Shown: positions 1 through 11,327 of the stretch, piece after piece
Position numbering within the stretch: position 1 is the first letter of the stretch
Layout: each line of letters begins with the position of its first letter
Origin: Schistosoma mansoni
Lineage: Eukaryota; Platyhelminthes; Trematoda; Strigeidida; Schistosomatidae
Direction: 5' to 3'
Assembly (NCBI RefSeq): GCF_000237925.1
Contig: NW_017386025.1
Span: 1,302,001-1,366,000, forward strand
Length of the DNA: 64,000 nt
The notes under the pieces: generated by a model
The model's database searches: none
What the model saw: the letters and a program-made list of their open reading frames with translations, nothing else
What the model was told of the DNA's origin: nothing
Made by a program: the position numbers and the translations under genes

Positions 1-2100
1 AGTTCTAGCACAAGAATTGCTAACATTCAAGAAACTACAGATTAAAGCTAGTGTACTATGAAGTGACATAGTTCTGAATGAACAGAAGAAACGCTGATGT
101 ATGAGGCGAAGTAAATTTTTAATACTTTCGAATGATTATCAATGAAACATCAAGTATTTGGTTACACAAGTAATTATCTTTTTATCTATTTAGCATTCTA
201 TTTTTATGGGGTTCCAACCGTTCAGTGTTGAGGTAAGCATTCTAACATGAATGTATAACAACTTGGGGCGGGTTGTTAAGCGTCCGCTGAAAACGTCTTG
301 GTAATGTCATTATATTATAGCTGAAGCACCTGTTTACTTTCTTATTTTACTCAGTTATTAAATTTTCCATTATTCTTCATTGAGTGAGGAAAACTTTGTG
401 TGTAAACCCACGTTCCGGATGTCTGAATAATGAACTACTGCAACCACTAAACTGGATTGTTTAAAAAATAAAACTACCTGTTACTAAATATGTATTACGT
501 TGATTTAGTAAAATAGCGATATCAACATGCGGATGAATGTATATATCCAAGAAATAGAAAGCATCGGATAACAACCTGAATAGAATCGAACAAGCACCGT
601 AGCTTCAGTCTCAAATAACCTGAGGCAAACAAAATATTCCGACCAACAAACACTTGAATTACAATCAGGGCGCTCATCATCAGTGTTATGAACATATTAG
701 GCAGCTGAAGCTTACAGATTGTGGTTGAACATCGATATTTTATTACATATAATAGTAGGATATATCAACATTTTTCAGACAAAATTGAAGTAGGGGGCTG
801 TAAAAGAGAAGTATTTTGAAGGTAATGGGTGGTCAACTGAATCCAGTGACAAACACCAAAATTAGTAAAACAAACGATCAAGTGATAAAAATAGACAAAA
901 CGGGAACAACATTTCCAAGTTATGAATTTCGTGGAATCTGTAGTGGACATCAGTAAATGAGCTCATTTAAGATGTAGCAATGATAATATATAAAAACAAA
1001 TGGTAACAATAATAAACAAATGACTACCTGTGAATAACAAACGGAAACATATACCACTTGCAAAAGGTGGCATATGAAAAAACAATGATGTAACAGCAGT
1101 TGTGGAATAAATGTTACTTTTTAGCTCATTCTGAGACAACAACTACATATAGGGTTCACTTGATTAAGAAGTGTTCTTTTAAACGGTTGGCACCAACGAC
1201 GTGGTGTTATTACATAATAATGCAGGTTGGAAGTCCCATGTAGTGCACAATGATCTAAAATGATATAATCTTTAACTACAGTCCGCAGCTGGCAAAGCAG
1301 AAGGATGATGGATGGAGGTAAAATTCATTTGGATACCAACAGTAGTGTGTTTGCTAATCGGCGAATCGATAATGTCTATTTTACAGGTGATACGGATTAA
1401 CAACAAATACTTTGTCATCATCATGTTCTCAGTAACCAGCCACGGCAATTCTTCTTACACCTGGAACAAACCCAGCTTAATCGTCCTCAAGGTAGTAGCT
1501 TATACCAGGTACATTTCAATAATCGCGTTATAATAACCACAAGTTTATTAGATAGTTGCATTACACAAATAATCAACAACCACATGGTTATAATACGTGG
1601 TTGCCAATTTTGGACCAGATGTCTTTTAGCCACGGTCACAATCTGAACGTGATCCCACTTTTGAACAGATCATTAAATCTGAGAACTCATGATGCAGTGC
1701 CATCACATAAACTTGATTATTAATTCCCTGGTACCCGTGACCAAATATTTTGCCTTGTAATTTCATTCATTAGATATGTTTAATAACCGTGACAGTATAG
1801 TATCTTAGCCGTGAACACAAGTCGCAAATTATTGATCATGCCTGTAAAAGTGGCATGTATTGGCTATATCAGAAACACATTATCAGTCGCTTATTAATAA
1901 ATGTGATTACACATGAAGTGTCAAATACAAGAAATGTGGCTTTTATTTTTGTTGTTGCAGAAATCGATGGGTGTAAATGTCCCTATTGTAGCTGTAAACA
2001 ATTCCCCAAAATCAATAGCTCATTAAGTGTTCGACATTGGATGCTGACCACGTTGTCTAAGTGGACTTGTTTAACTGAAGGCTTTCGGTCATGCATCCGT
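1..2100. other. Left-edge non-coding DNA, no supported gene
   Basis: AT-rich sequence with only short open frames (the longest below 100 codons) and no recognisable protein, splice pattern or repeat. The right part grades into the non-coding leader of the Gypsy element, and its left limit could not be fixed. Confidence 0.5.
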
Positions 2101-2744
2101 ACCAGATCACGTTGCAACTCGGCGTGGGACACAGCTTCTACGTTTCAATAGTCAGTTAAGAACGAACGCCTCTCGACATATTGGTAACGTACCAAATATA
2201 GTTTTCCTGCCTCTTCTCGTCTGACTTCTGATTTCTGTTTGGCCATGTATCGCATGTATCTATTCTCGACCATCAGTTGTATGTTGCAACGCTAACTCCA
2301 TAAAGTGCGCCAAGTGTGATATTGACATGTTTCTTACGAAATCCATTTACATTCATATCTTATGAAACATCAACCCAGCTGAGTAATTTTCAACAGTGAA
2401 AATTGTAACTTCTTTAACAATTTGATCTTGCCTGTAAACCGGCATGCCTCATGTAACAATCTGTTATTTGAGAATAAATTATCATTATTATTATAAAAGG
2501 GTTTCGATTATAGAAGGTGCTACTGGTAGCTAATTGTAAAATTAGAATAACCAGTCGTATCCTCAGTGGTGAGCCTTACGTGATCTGGTACACCAAGCCA
2601 ATAAACTGTGAGTCCGTTCCATTTTGGAATATTATTATTCATTGTTATTCTTTATTTGAATTTTATATATTGTGATATACTTTTTTTCGCGAATTTTTTT
2701 CTCGGATATATTTTAATTAGACATTTTTTGTTCTTTATATTACT
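2100..2744 (+). repeat. Putative 5' LTR and leader of the Gypsy element
   Basis: Non-coding sequence directly upstream of gag. It holds an AATAAA (near 2472) and a TGG-initial stretch at about 2567 (TGGTGAGCCTTACG) that could be a primer-binding site, which would place the LTR end near 2566 and leave a leader of about 180 bp before gag. No matching second LTR was seen after pol, so LTR limits are inferred from position only. The 3' copy is either lost or too diverged to recognise by eye. Confidence 0.35.
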
Positions 2745-3578
2745 ATGACGGAACACTCACCTAAGGTTTTTAAGTTAAAATCTATTCCCCCAACTTCGAT
2801 TCAGTTAACGCCGTTTTGGCCCGACAATATCGAGTCCTGGTTCTGCTACGCAGAAGCCGATTTTTGCATACACGGAATCACGGACTCGCGCACACGATTC
2901 CTCGCGGTAGTTAGGGCATTACCGCGCGAATTTAACAGGTACGTAACACCTAGTATGTTTACTAGTGATGTTCCGGAACCTTACGAAATTCTCAAACAAT
3001 CGATTTTAAAACGCGGTGATCTAACTGATCGACAACGGTTAGACCAACTCCTAAACAATATCGACCTGCAACATGGTTCTGCGACAGACATATTGCTAAG
3101 AATGAGAGAGGTTACCGGCCAACGAACATTCGATGATGGTCTATTCGGAGAACTTTTTCTGTCTAAACTTCCTCAACAGGTGCAGGCAGTGCTCGTCTCG
3201 TTTCAAAACAACGCCGTAGACGAGCTGGCTGCATCTGCCGACTGAATATTAGAAATCACTAAATCTTCTAAGGCCGAGGTCTTTTCAGTCAAAGAAAAAC
3301 CTCAAACGACCCCGAACTACATCACCGAACTATGTCATACACTGACACGCTATCTTCGTTTGCGTAATGACCGTAGTCGGTCAAAATCCCCACGTAGGAG
3401 CGTTTCACGTAAGCTATCTGTCTCTCGACCACGAAAGACAGACAATCCCGACTGGTGCTGGTATCACAACCAGTACGGTAAATCCTCTAGAAATTTCAGA
3501 AAGCCCTGCAATTACCCGAAGTCTAAGGCGACTGACAGGAATAAGATTTCGGGAAGCTTTCAAGCCGGCACGCGTTAA
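2745..3578 (+). pseudogene. gag: Gypsy gag with premature TGA and damaged zinc knuckle
   Basis: The frame opens at ATG 2745 and hits TGA at 3243, then continues in the same frame without another stop to TAA at 3576, giving about 277 codons. The N-terminal part looks like a Gypsy capsid (for example PFWPDNIESWFCYAEADF). The C-terminal part is basic (an SRSKSPRR stretch) and ends in a Cys/His box starting CWYHNQYG and ending RKPC. Relatives usually have a Cys where this copy has Phe (RNFRKPC). That is a statement about the family from memory; the Phe is seen directly. The stop and the altered knuckle make a functional Gag unlikely. Confidence 0.85.
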
Positions 3579-6500
3579 CGGCAACCGTAACCGGCGAACA
3601 TAGCCGTCTGTTATACGTCACGGATGTGACTACGAAAGTTCGCTACCTCGTCGACGCCGGCGCAGAAGTTAGCGTTCTTCCAGCAAATCCCGACGACAGA
3701 CTTCGCGAGTCTGTTTTAAGTTTACAGGCGGCAAATGGAAAGCCGATCGCTACTTACAGTAAAAGGTACGTCTGCCTTAACGTGGGTTTACGCAAATCCA
3801 TACACTGGATTTTCGTTGTTGCAGACGTCTCTATGCCAATCATTGGTATAGACCTGTTACAATACCACAATCTACCAATCGACACTCGCTCAAGAAAGTT
3901 AATAGACGGAAACACTAAGTTATCCGTTTGCGTAACTCCTTTTTCTGGTTGCAGGCTATCCCCAATCACAATTAAGCACACCATAGACCCCCTGTACCAA
4001 TCATTACTCGACAAATACTCCGGGATATACCAACCGCAATCGAAATTGCCTTGCGTAACCAGCAATGTTACACATCACATCTCGACTACAGGACCACCTG
4101 TACTCTCGAAAGCCCGCCGACTCGCTCCCGAAAAGCTTAGGTTAGCTAAAAACGAATTCGACCATATGATAGACTTAGGGATAATTCGACCATCGAATAG
4201 TCCATGGTCATCCCCATTGCACATGGTCCCTAAAAAGGACAGCAACGATTGACTTAAAACTGGTGATTATCGGCATCTGAATGCTAAAACCATTCCCGAT
4301 CGTTACCCGTTGTCTCATATTCACGATTTGACAGCTACCTTGAAGGGTACAACTGTCTTTTCGAAAATCGACTTGGTTAAGGCTTATAACCAAATACCGA
4401 TGGCACCTGACGACGTTCCTAAAACAGCTATCATCACTCCTTTCGGCCTTTACGAATTTCTACGAATGCCTTTCGGCCTAAGAAATGCGGCTCAAACCTT
4501 CCAAAACTTTATAGACGACGTCTACCGAGGTCTCAACTTCGTACATGCGTATGTTGACGACTGTCTAATGGCAAGTCCGGACAGAGAATCACATCTCCAG
4601 CATCTGGACATTGTTTTCGACCGACTTCAAAGGCATGGCATTACTGTAAACATTCAGAAATGCCAAATCGGGACTAACTCCTTAGACTTCTTAGGACACA
4701 CTATTGATGCCCAAGGCATCCGACCCCTTAGGAGCAAAGTGGAGGCCATTCTGGATTACCCAGAACCGACCACGATCAAACAGTTGCGAACTTTTAACGG
4801 ACTCGTAAGTTTCTACAGACGGTTCATACCCAAATGCACATCCCTTATGAAACCGTTAACCGACCAGCTTCGTGGAAATGCAAAATCAATTAGTTTAGAC
4901 GACACAGCCTGTAAAGCATTCTCCACAGTTAAGGAACATATCGCTAAGGCAACCCTGCTCGCGTATCAAGACACTCAAGCGCCCATTAGTATCGCCGTAG
5001 ACGCATCCGACTCAGCAATCGGATGAGTCTTACAACAATGGGTTAACAACTATTGGCAACCTTTGGCATTTTTATCGAGACGGTTGCTAGACGCGGAATC
5101 TAGGTACAGCACGTTCGGTAGGGAACTCCTAGCTATGTATTGTGCTGCAAGGCATTTCCAACATTCCATCGACGGAAGAGAATTCACGCTTCTTACCTAT
5201 CATAAACCTCTTACCTTCTCTTTAAGTTCATCTTCAGATAAGTACTCACCCCGAGAGTCTCGACAACTCGACTACATTTCGCAGTTTACTTCAGATATAC
5301 AACACATTTCTGGAGCTAACAATGTAGTCGCAGACGCTTTGTCTCGTATCAGTCCCTTGAACAGTTTCCAAGGAATCGACCATCTTAAACTCGCTCAGCT
5401 TCAAAAAGAAGACATTGATCTTCAGCATGAGTTATCCTCGACAACTCTTAAACTAAGTATTAAGCAGATGGGAACAGGTAAGGAAACCTTACTTTGCGAC
5501 ACATCTACAGGTAGGGATCGTCCAATAGTACCAAAACATTATCGACGCAACGTCTTCAATACGTTGCGCAATCTTTCTCACCCAGGCGCTCGTGCAACAG
5601 TCAAACTTATAGCCGAACGGTTTGGCTGGCCTGGCATGAATAAAGATGTGAGGGAGTGGGCACGCTCCTGTGTAAGCTGTCAGAAATCTAAGGTCATAAG
5701 ACACAACAAATGTCCCTTAGGCTCTTTCAAAACCCCTGACGCTCGTTTCGACCACGTTCATCTAGATTTGGTAGGACCGTTACCCGATTCAAACGGATAC
5801 TCATATCTCTTAACATGCATAGACCGTTTTACTCGATGGCCAGAAGCAGTACCTATTAAGGACATTACTGCTGAAAAAATTGCTCGCGCTTTCGTCGAAC
5901 GATGGGTAGCAAATTTCGGCTGCCCTTCCACGATCACTACAGACCGCGGACGCCAGTTCGAATCTGGACTTTTCCGTTGTCTGACCTCACTATTAGGAAT
6001 CACCCGCTTCCGAACGACCGCCTACCACCCACAAGCGAACGGGTTGGTAGAACGTTTTCATAGACAACTTAAAGCTTCATTATCAGCCGCAAACGTTTCA
6101 CAGTGGACAGACGCTCTTCCACTCGTCTTGCTAGGTATCCGCAATGCAGTGAAAGCTGACATTGGATACACTGCATCTCAACTCGTTTACGGAACGACAC
6201 TCGGACTCCCAGGAGAATTCGTGGATCCTTCAGCTTCTTCATTGAACATGGATCTAAACTCTTACACGAGTAGGCTTACAAACGCTATGCGTTCAGTTAA
6301 ACCTGCTCACACTCGACCTCAATCAACTGATGTTTTCGTTCAACCCGAATTACGACATAGTACACACGTCTTGGTTCGTCGAGACTCACATCGACGACCT
6401 CTCGAATCAGCATACGAAGGACCCTTCAAAGTTCTTCAACGTGAACCTAAGTACTATGTAGTCGATAAGAACGACACGAACGATAGCATCAGTATCGATC

Positions 6501-6709
6501 GCTTAAAAGCAGCGTGCTTAGAAGGAAACCCTAGCTACGTCGAATTTCCTTCGGTACAATCGTACGACACGACTCCTACACTCGTAGTACCCTACACGAC
6601 AGCCAACACACAACCTGATACTTCGTCAACGTCGATAGATAAACCTAAAACAACGCGTTCTGGAAGGAGAGTAAGATTTCCAGAACATCTTAACGAATAT
6701 TGCACGTAG
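3545..6709 (+). pseudogene. pol: Gypsy pol: protease, RT, RNase H, integrase
   Basis: Pol lies in the -1 frame relative to gag and overlaps it at 3545-3578, with no classical slippery heptamer visible. The protease active site reads DAGAEVSVLP (Asp codon 3653), with Ala where DTG or DSG is usual. The reverse transcriptase has the catalytic box YVDD at 4550-4561. RNase H begins near DASDSAIG; its TDHKPL-type motif reads TYHKPL, with Tyr at codon 5198 in place of the catalytic Asp. Integrase keeps a CX2C half of the zinc finger (CVSC), a DDE-type core ([24 protein letters not shown]), and has LRNLSHPG where a first His is expected. In-frame TGA codons at 4250 and 5024 split the frame. It ends at TAG 6707. 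Together these changes mark a dead copy. Confidence 0.9.
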
Positions 6710-7257
6710 GACACGGGCTTTATCTTGAATTCCCCTTTCATTGTTTATTATAAGAAAATTTTTTTAATATGCTCATTTTTTATTTATTTAAAAAAAAAAC
6801 AAAAAAGCAAAACATTTTTATTTTTTTGGGCGTATTTATATTTTTTTTATATATGAAAAAAACCAAACAACCATTTTTTTTTCCGATCGCTTTTACGCTG
6901 TTTGCAAGTGTTTTAGTTTATTTATTTATTTTTTCCCGCTCATCTTGTGTCCTTACGCAAGTACGAGTGTATTTTCGACATGCACTCAGACGTTCTATAT
7001 TTCTCTTTTCCAGGACGACTGGAAAAGAACGACGAAGTTTCCCAAGGAACCGAAATTGAGAGGCTCATACACATTATATCGGATAGAATAATCTCTTCTT
7101 GAGTGGATGTATGATTGGCCATTTGAAGTTAATTCTTATGAGAGTGTTACTGTGAAATAATTGATCGCGACGATTCATATCACTACGCAATAAGTGGAGT
7201 TGTGTTACAATAAGTAGTAGACTATAACGATCTGGAGTCATAATAAGCAACGTCCTT
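6710..7257. other. 3' non-coding part of Gypsy element and flank
   Basis: Long T-runs and A-runs follow the pol stop, including an AT-only stretch near 6760-6900. Short open frames here are low complexity. I looked for a second LTR copy matching 2100-2740 and saw none. Confidence 0.4.
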
Positions 7258-7800
7258 AGAACTACGAGTAACTGTGAGGCTGCTACTATTAAAGGCTTCA
7301 GTGTCTTATGGCTTATTTGTAAACCACTTCATTGCTTGGTCGAAGAAATATCGAGAGTATTATACTCGATTTTTGTGAGGCCGCATTTGTAATACAGGAT
7401 ACAAGCAATTAGCCGTTGTTTCAAGTATGTAGCAGATAAGCTAAAAGGAGCCCAACTGTGACATATCAACACGGTAAAAACTCTCTTCGGCTTATCTTAT
7501 GAAGACAGACTGAGGTACCTAAGCTTATTTCCGTTATCTTACACAGGTTACAAGGAGATTTAATACTGGCTTACCGTTGAATGAACCATGATCTTGGCAT
7601 TAATATATTTTATCTTTATCATTCATCTGAGACTGATCATCTGAATAGACCTTCTAAAACTTTTCACAAATTGAGATAATTCATTTATATCTAGAGTCTT
7701 TATTTCTTGCTCCAGTTACTGGAATTATCTACCAGAATATGTAAACCCAGCATCTTTTGTTGATTTATTCAAGGCGAGGTGAGATCTTCACATCATTGCG
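7258..7800 (+). mobile_element. CR1-like LINE relic, C-terminal end of RT ORF
   Basis: Conceptual translation on the + strand, with several frameshifts and stops, gives the conserved tail of CR1/Jockey-type LINE polymerases. EEISRVLYSIFVRPHL lies at about 7342-7389, LSYEDRLRYLSLFPLSY followed by LQGDLILAYR at about 7492-7580, and then the terminal NYLPEYVNPASFVDLFKAR block at about 7725-7780. The order and spacing match the end of the ORF2 protein, so this is a 5'-truncated, heavily mutated insertion. The schistosome SR1/Perere group belongs to this clade; finer assignment needs an alignment. Confidence 0.75.
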
Positions 7801-8082
7801 AATCGCAAGCATAAATATAGTTCGACTGACATCCTATCCTTTCGATTGAAGACACAGTATGGAGAATCAGTTCAGATTCCTTTCAATAAAAGTTGTCATA
7901 TATGAACCTAATAAGTTTAAAAATTTTAAAAACTGAAAATAAAGCTGATTAGGCTAAAACGATGCCTTTTTGTATATCTTGATGGTCAGATTTAGGAACA
8001 ACTTTTATCCCTAGGAAATGTTCGAGAGGTTTGAATCACTCAAGTTCTAGTTTGTTGTAGCCACAGTTTCAGTTTTTGAGAA

Positions 8083-8999
8083 ATGGCGGCAGTTCAAGGA
8101 GGGGATGATGTCTTAACTCCGTCAAAAAAATCAACCGAGGCATGCCGAAAAGACTTAGAATCTATAAATAATCAGGTTAGTTCTGTTTCAAAGTAAATTA
8201 AAGGTGTAGTTGGAAGCTTCTATTCGAGATATCGAGAAGTCCCTGGTCTCAATGGAGGAAAGATTTTCATCCAGTAATATCCTTTTTAAAAAGCTTTCGT
8301 TTTATTTTTCAAGCTATTAACATTGGCTAAAGATAGTCAAATTGATTAAGTTATAGTTTCTAATATACCCTGGAAAATTGTGAGGTTGCAAGATGCAAAT
8401 ATTCCACACCTAAACCATTTTAATACAATGCCGTACTCAATATAATCAAGATGTAGGAAGATTTTTCGTACATATCTAGGTTTTCCCTACCAACTCCTTA
8501 TCCATTGTTCGGCTTTTTTAAATTTGAATCAGCCTTTTAAGTTACATGAACAAGCTGTTCATTTATATTAGGCGCATTCAGTATTATAAGTAAAAACACG
8601 GTTTGTGCTCGGGGATGTACTTCAACTACGGCTTTATTACAATCGTTATTTTTAGTTTTCTGTAAGACATGTTCCATTTAAGCCGAAAGTGAAGAAATTA
8701 AGGGAGCCTGCTAACATTGCCAGTTATATTGAGCTTTATATTTACAAGTACAGAGGTATTTATGGAGTATCTTTCAGAACCCATCATTATCAGTACAGTT
8801 GAAGGGTCTCGGGTCACAAAAATCTATAAAACTTGATGAGGAAATGATTGGTGTCTGTTTTGATACATATTTTTCTGCAACTCCTGTGACTATTTTCCTT
8901 AGATCATATTTACTTGCTGAGATGGACAATGATCTAGAAAAACTTGAAGCTGATATTTCGAAGTTAATTAAATCTTCTGATATTCAAACAGTTGATTAA
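8083..8999 (+). CDS. Possible three-exon gene for a small coiled-coil protein
   Basis: Exon model: 8083-8175, 8210-8273, 8794-8999. The first intron is 34 bp (GT 8176 to AG 8209), a size seen in schistosomes. The second is 520 bp. Phases agree (0, then 1), giving about 120 residues from ATG 8083 to TAA 8997. The N-terminal half is charged and heptad-like (RKDLESINNQ, then LEASIRDIEKSLVSMEERFS). The C-terminal exon encodes LDEEMIGVCFDTYFSATPV and a final acidic helix (MDNDLEKLEADISKLIKS). An AATAAA lies at 9035-9040. I do not recognise the family. The last exon is an open frame with protein-like composition; the second splice acceptor (TTATCAG) is the weakest part of the model, and another internal exon near 8654-8756 is possible but does not fit by phase. 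Confidence 0.45.
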
Positions 9000-9034
9000 C
9001 ATTATTGCTGTGTATTATGCAACCATGATAGTTG

Positions 9035-9040
9035 AATAAA
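9035..9040 (+). terminator. Candidate poly(A) signal AATAAA
   Basis: AATAAA 35 bases after the TAA of the small gene at 8083-8999, on the same strand. It fits the 3' end of that transcript. Confidence 0.45.
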
Positions 9041-11201
9041 TATAAATACCTCAATTCTTTTTTTACAAAATGTATCTTGGAAAGCATGATTTCGAATTTG
9101 TTTGAGAGAGTAGCATGCTACAATTAGAATCGAAATGCCTTGTGCTGAATGAAAACAAAATTACCGTGAAAAACCTTTACCAGGGACACTGAGGAAGTAT
9201 ATAGTGGAAATATTCAACTATGCACGTCACTGTCATTTGACCAGAAGTATAATAATAGTAGCCGCTTAAGATCATGTCGCATATGAGGCTTTCAGTTGGA
9301 GCTGATCACATGGTTTAACAACAGTTAGTGCCATCAACTGATCTGTGAAGGTGGTATATATTTATGGCTATCTCTTCTTACTGTAGTTCAGGTAGTATAT
9401 TGCCAGAATTTTATTACTTGAATTTTATGTTAAGGTAAAGAAATTTCTGTTCATGCTGTAAGTTCAGAAGCCAAACACTTTGCACGGTCTAGATCTTATT
9501 CATTTTTCTTTCATATCTGTAGACCATAGGAAAAACTCTAGTGCCTTGAAATAGAGAACTCAAGTTTTTCTTATATTGCTAATATGTAAGCTTGAAAACT
9601 ATTTGTACAATCTTTGAAACGTTCACTTACATTATATAGCTTGTCATTTTAGTCAGGTTTTTCTTTTATTCAGTTTCACCATGAAATATGAGGTTCTGAT
9701 TGTCATGATTGTTCCTGAGACATCATTGTTCTACTTCAACATGCTTTCAAATGGAGTTGTATCAGATGTTTCCAAGCTCCCAATATCTGTCTGGACTCAT
9801 AAAAGTAGACAGTTTAATGAACAACTAACACTCGAAGATCGTAGTAACTACTGAAATGTTTGGTGTATTTTTCAAAGATATATGTGAAGATTTCTCTCTG
9901 GTCGATTACTAGGCCGATGTAAGGTTCATAAGCATGACTTGGGCTGCTAAAAATCCTTAAAAGACGATAGAAAGAAAGAGTAGTGCATCCGCGTGCCTAA
10001 CAAATACAACAAGGAATCGTTATATTCAAACTTGTATCGATATAGTAATTTAGCATACAAGGAGCGGACTGCATATTTTGTGTGAATCTTGTGAGAAGAA
10101 TGACTCCTTTAGTATGGCGATTACTATCGATAAAGTTATGTCCTTTTTAATGCATTAAATATACGTTTTTCCAGTGTGTTTAACAGGACGGAAGACGGGG
10201 AAGGCTTAGCATATCAAGAGGTGGCATCTGTCAGTGTCTCATAAAGCTTTCAGGATCATCTTCATGTAGCTGTCAGAAGTCGTTACTATTGATGTACTCT
10301 TTAGATCATTCGGTTTGGTCTCCACGTCTAGTATTTCTGCAGTTTTAGTCATCATCTTATCGAGTCCAACTGAATTCATTGTTTATTCGCTTAAGTGACG
10401 TGGGTTTGTTCGAGCATGTAGTTTTGAGACCTAATGATGACTGACCCTATCAAACTTTAGTTGATATATCGAGGTTAATACTCAGTAGTTCAGTGAAGAC
10501 CTAACGAGAGTAATATTCATACATTTATCGTTCATTTTCTTCACACTTAGAATCAAGTGTATGCTCTAACAAGAAGTTTGTGTTGTCTGCCTCACATTTC
10601 AGAGATACGATTGGGGTAGGATTTTGGGACAGTTAGAGATTTATACTATGGAGAATGTTTTCAAATATTGCCTAATAAATAGGGTATTCTTGTGATATTA
10701 GATAGGATTTCAACGAAATGTTGATATTTTGAAAAAAAGGTGCAATAATTTTGCTTTCATATCTCATAAAAATTAATATCAAAAGCCTCGGTATGACTAG
10801 CGGTTATCAGCTTGGCTTTTTTGGACTCCGTGTGACTTCATTGTTATCGGGCTACGATTGGTTTAAGTGTGTTGAATAAACAAATTCTTACATATTAAAG
10901 TGGCGTTGGATACATATGGAATTTCTTGGGTTTTCTTATTCTTATCTACAATGGCTACTTCGTATTCATAAAATATGATCATGATAACTGAAAACTTTTA
11001 CATTTGATACTATTAAAAATTCCCAACATGTCTTACATTCTTAGCTATTACAAAAGTAAATATTGCCTTCGTATTTAATTGTGTTAAACTTGTGGTTTTT
11101 AAAATCTACCAATGATAAGATTGTTTGTTATGAGGATTATTTTTTACAGGGCAAACTATAAAGATACATAGTAATTTTAAAAAGTTCAGTTGGATATATT
11201 G
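9041..11201. other. Intergenic, between two convergent genes
   Basis: Between the stop of the small + gene and the stop of the long - gene. No open frame of useful length, no recognisable repeat and no RNA gene were seen. The 3' UTRs of both genes should lie at its two ends. Confidence 0.5.
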
Positions 11202-11327
11202 TCATAAATCACCAATCAGTTCATCGATCTCATCCCAATCAATAAAGCTGGTGCTTGGAACGCCACCTATTTCAGTAAGTAGATCAGTTTCTGGCATGGA
11301 ATGTGGACTTTGTGGAATTTGTGACTC
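11202..11327 (-). CDS. Unrecognised gene, terminal exon
   Basis: 126 nt, phase 0, ending in TGA. The acidic, aromatic C-terminus (STSFIDWDEIDELIGDL) looks like a conserved short motif. Confidence 0.7.
   Translation of the reverse strand, partial: ESQIPQSPHSMPETDLLTEIGGVPSTSFIDWDEIDELIGDL

Larger units (their letters stand above)
2745..7100 (+). mobile_element. Ty3/Gypsy LTR retrotransposon, decayed copy
   Basis: One gag frame and one pol frame read through about 4 kb in the order gag, protease, reverse transcriptase, RNase H, integrase, which is the Ty3/Gypsy order. Apart from three in-frame TGA codons (3243, 4250, 5024) there is no frameshift, so decay has been by point mutation. After pol comes T-rich non-coding sequence and no recognisable 3' LTR. 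The GC content and codon choice are visibly higher than in the surrounding host DNA. It resembles the Schistosoma Gypsy families (Boudicca/Saci type), but I cannot assign the family by eye. Confidence 0.9.

Noticed and set aside
3545-3578. Classical -1 frameshift heptamer in the gag-pol overlap
   Set aside because: The overlap exists, but no X XXY YYZ heptamer is in frame within it.
6769-7059. 96-codon frame after Gypsy pol
   Set aside because: Composed of Lys/Phe/Ile runs from poly-A and poly-T tracts; low complexity.
8654-8756. Extra internal exon in the small gene (KPKVKKLREPANIASYIELY)
   Set aside because: It is open and has a TTTTTAG acceptor, but neither side agrees in phase with the flanking exons.
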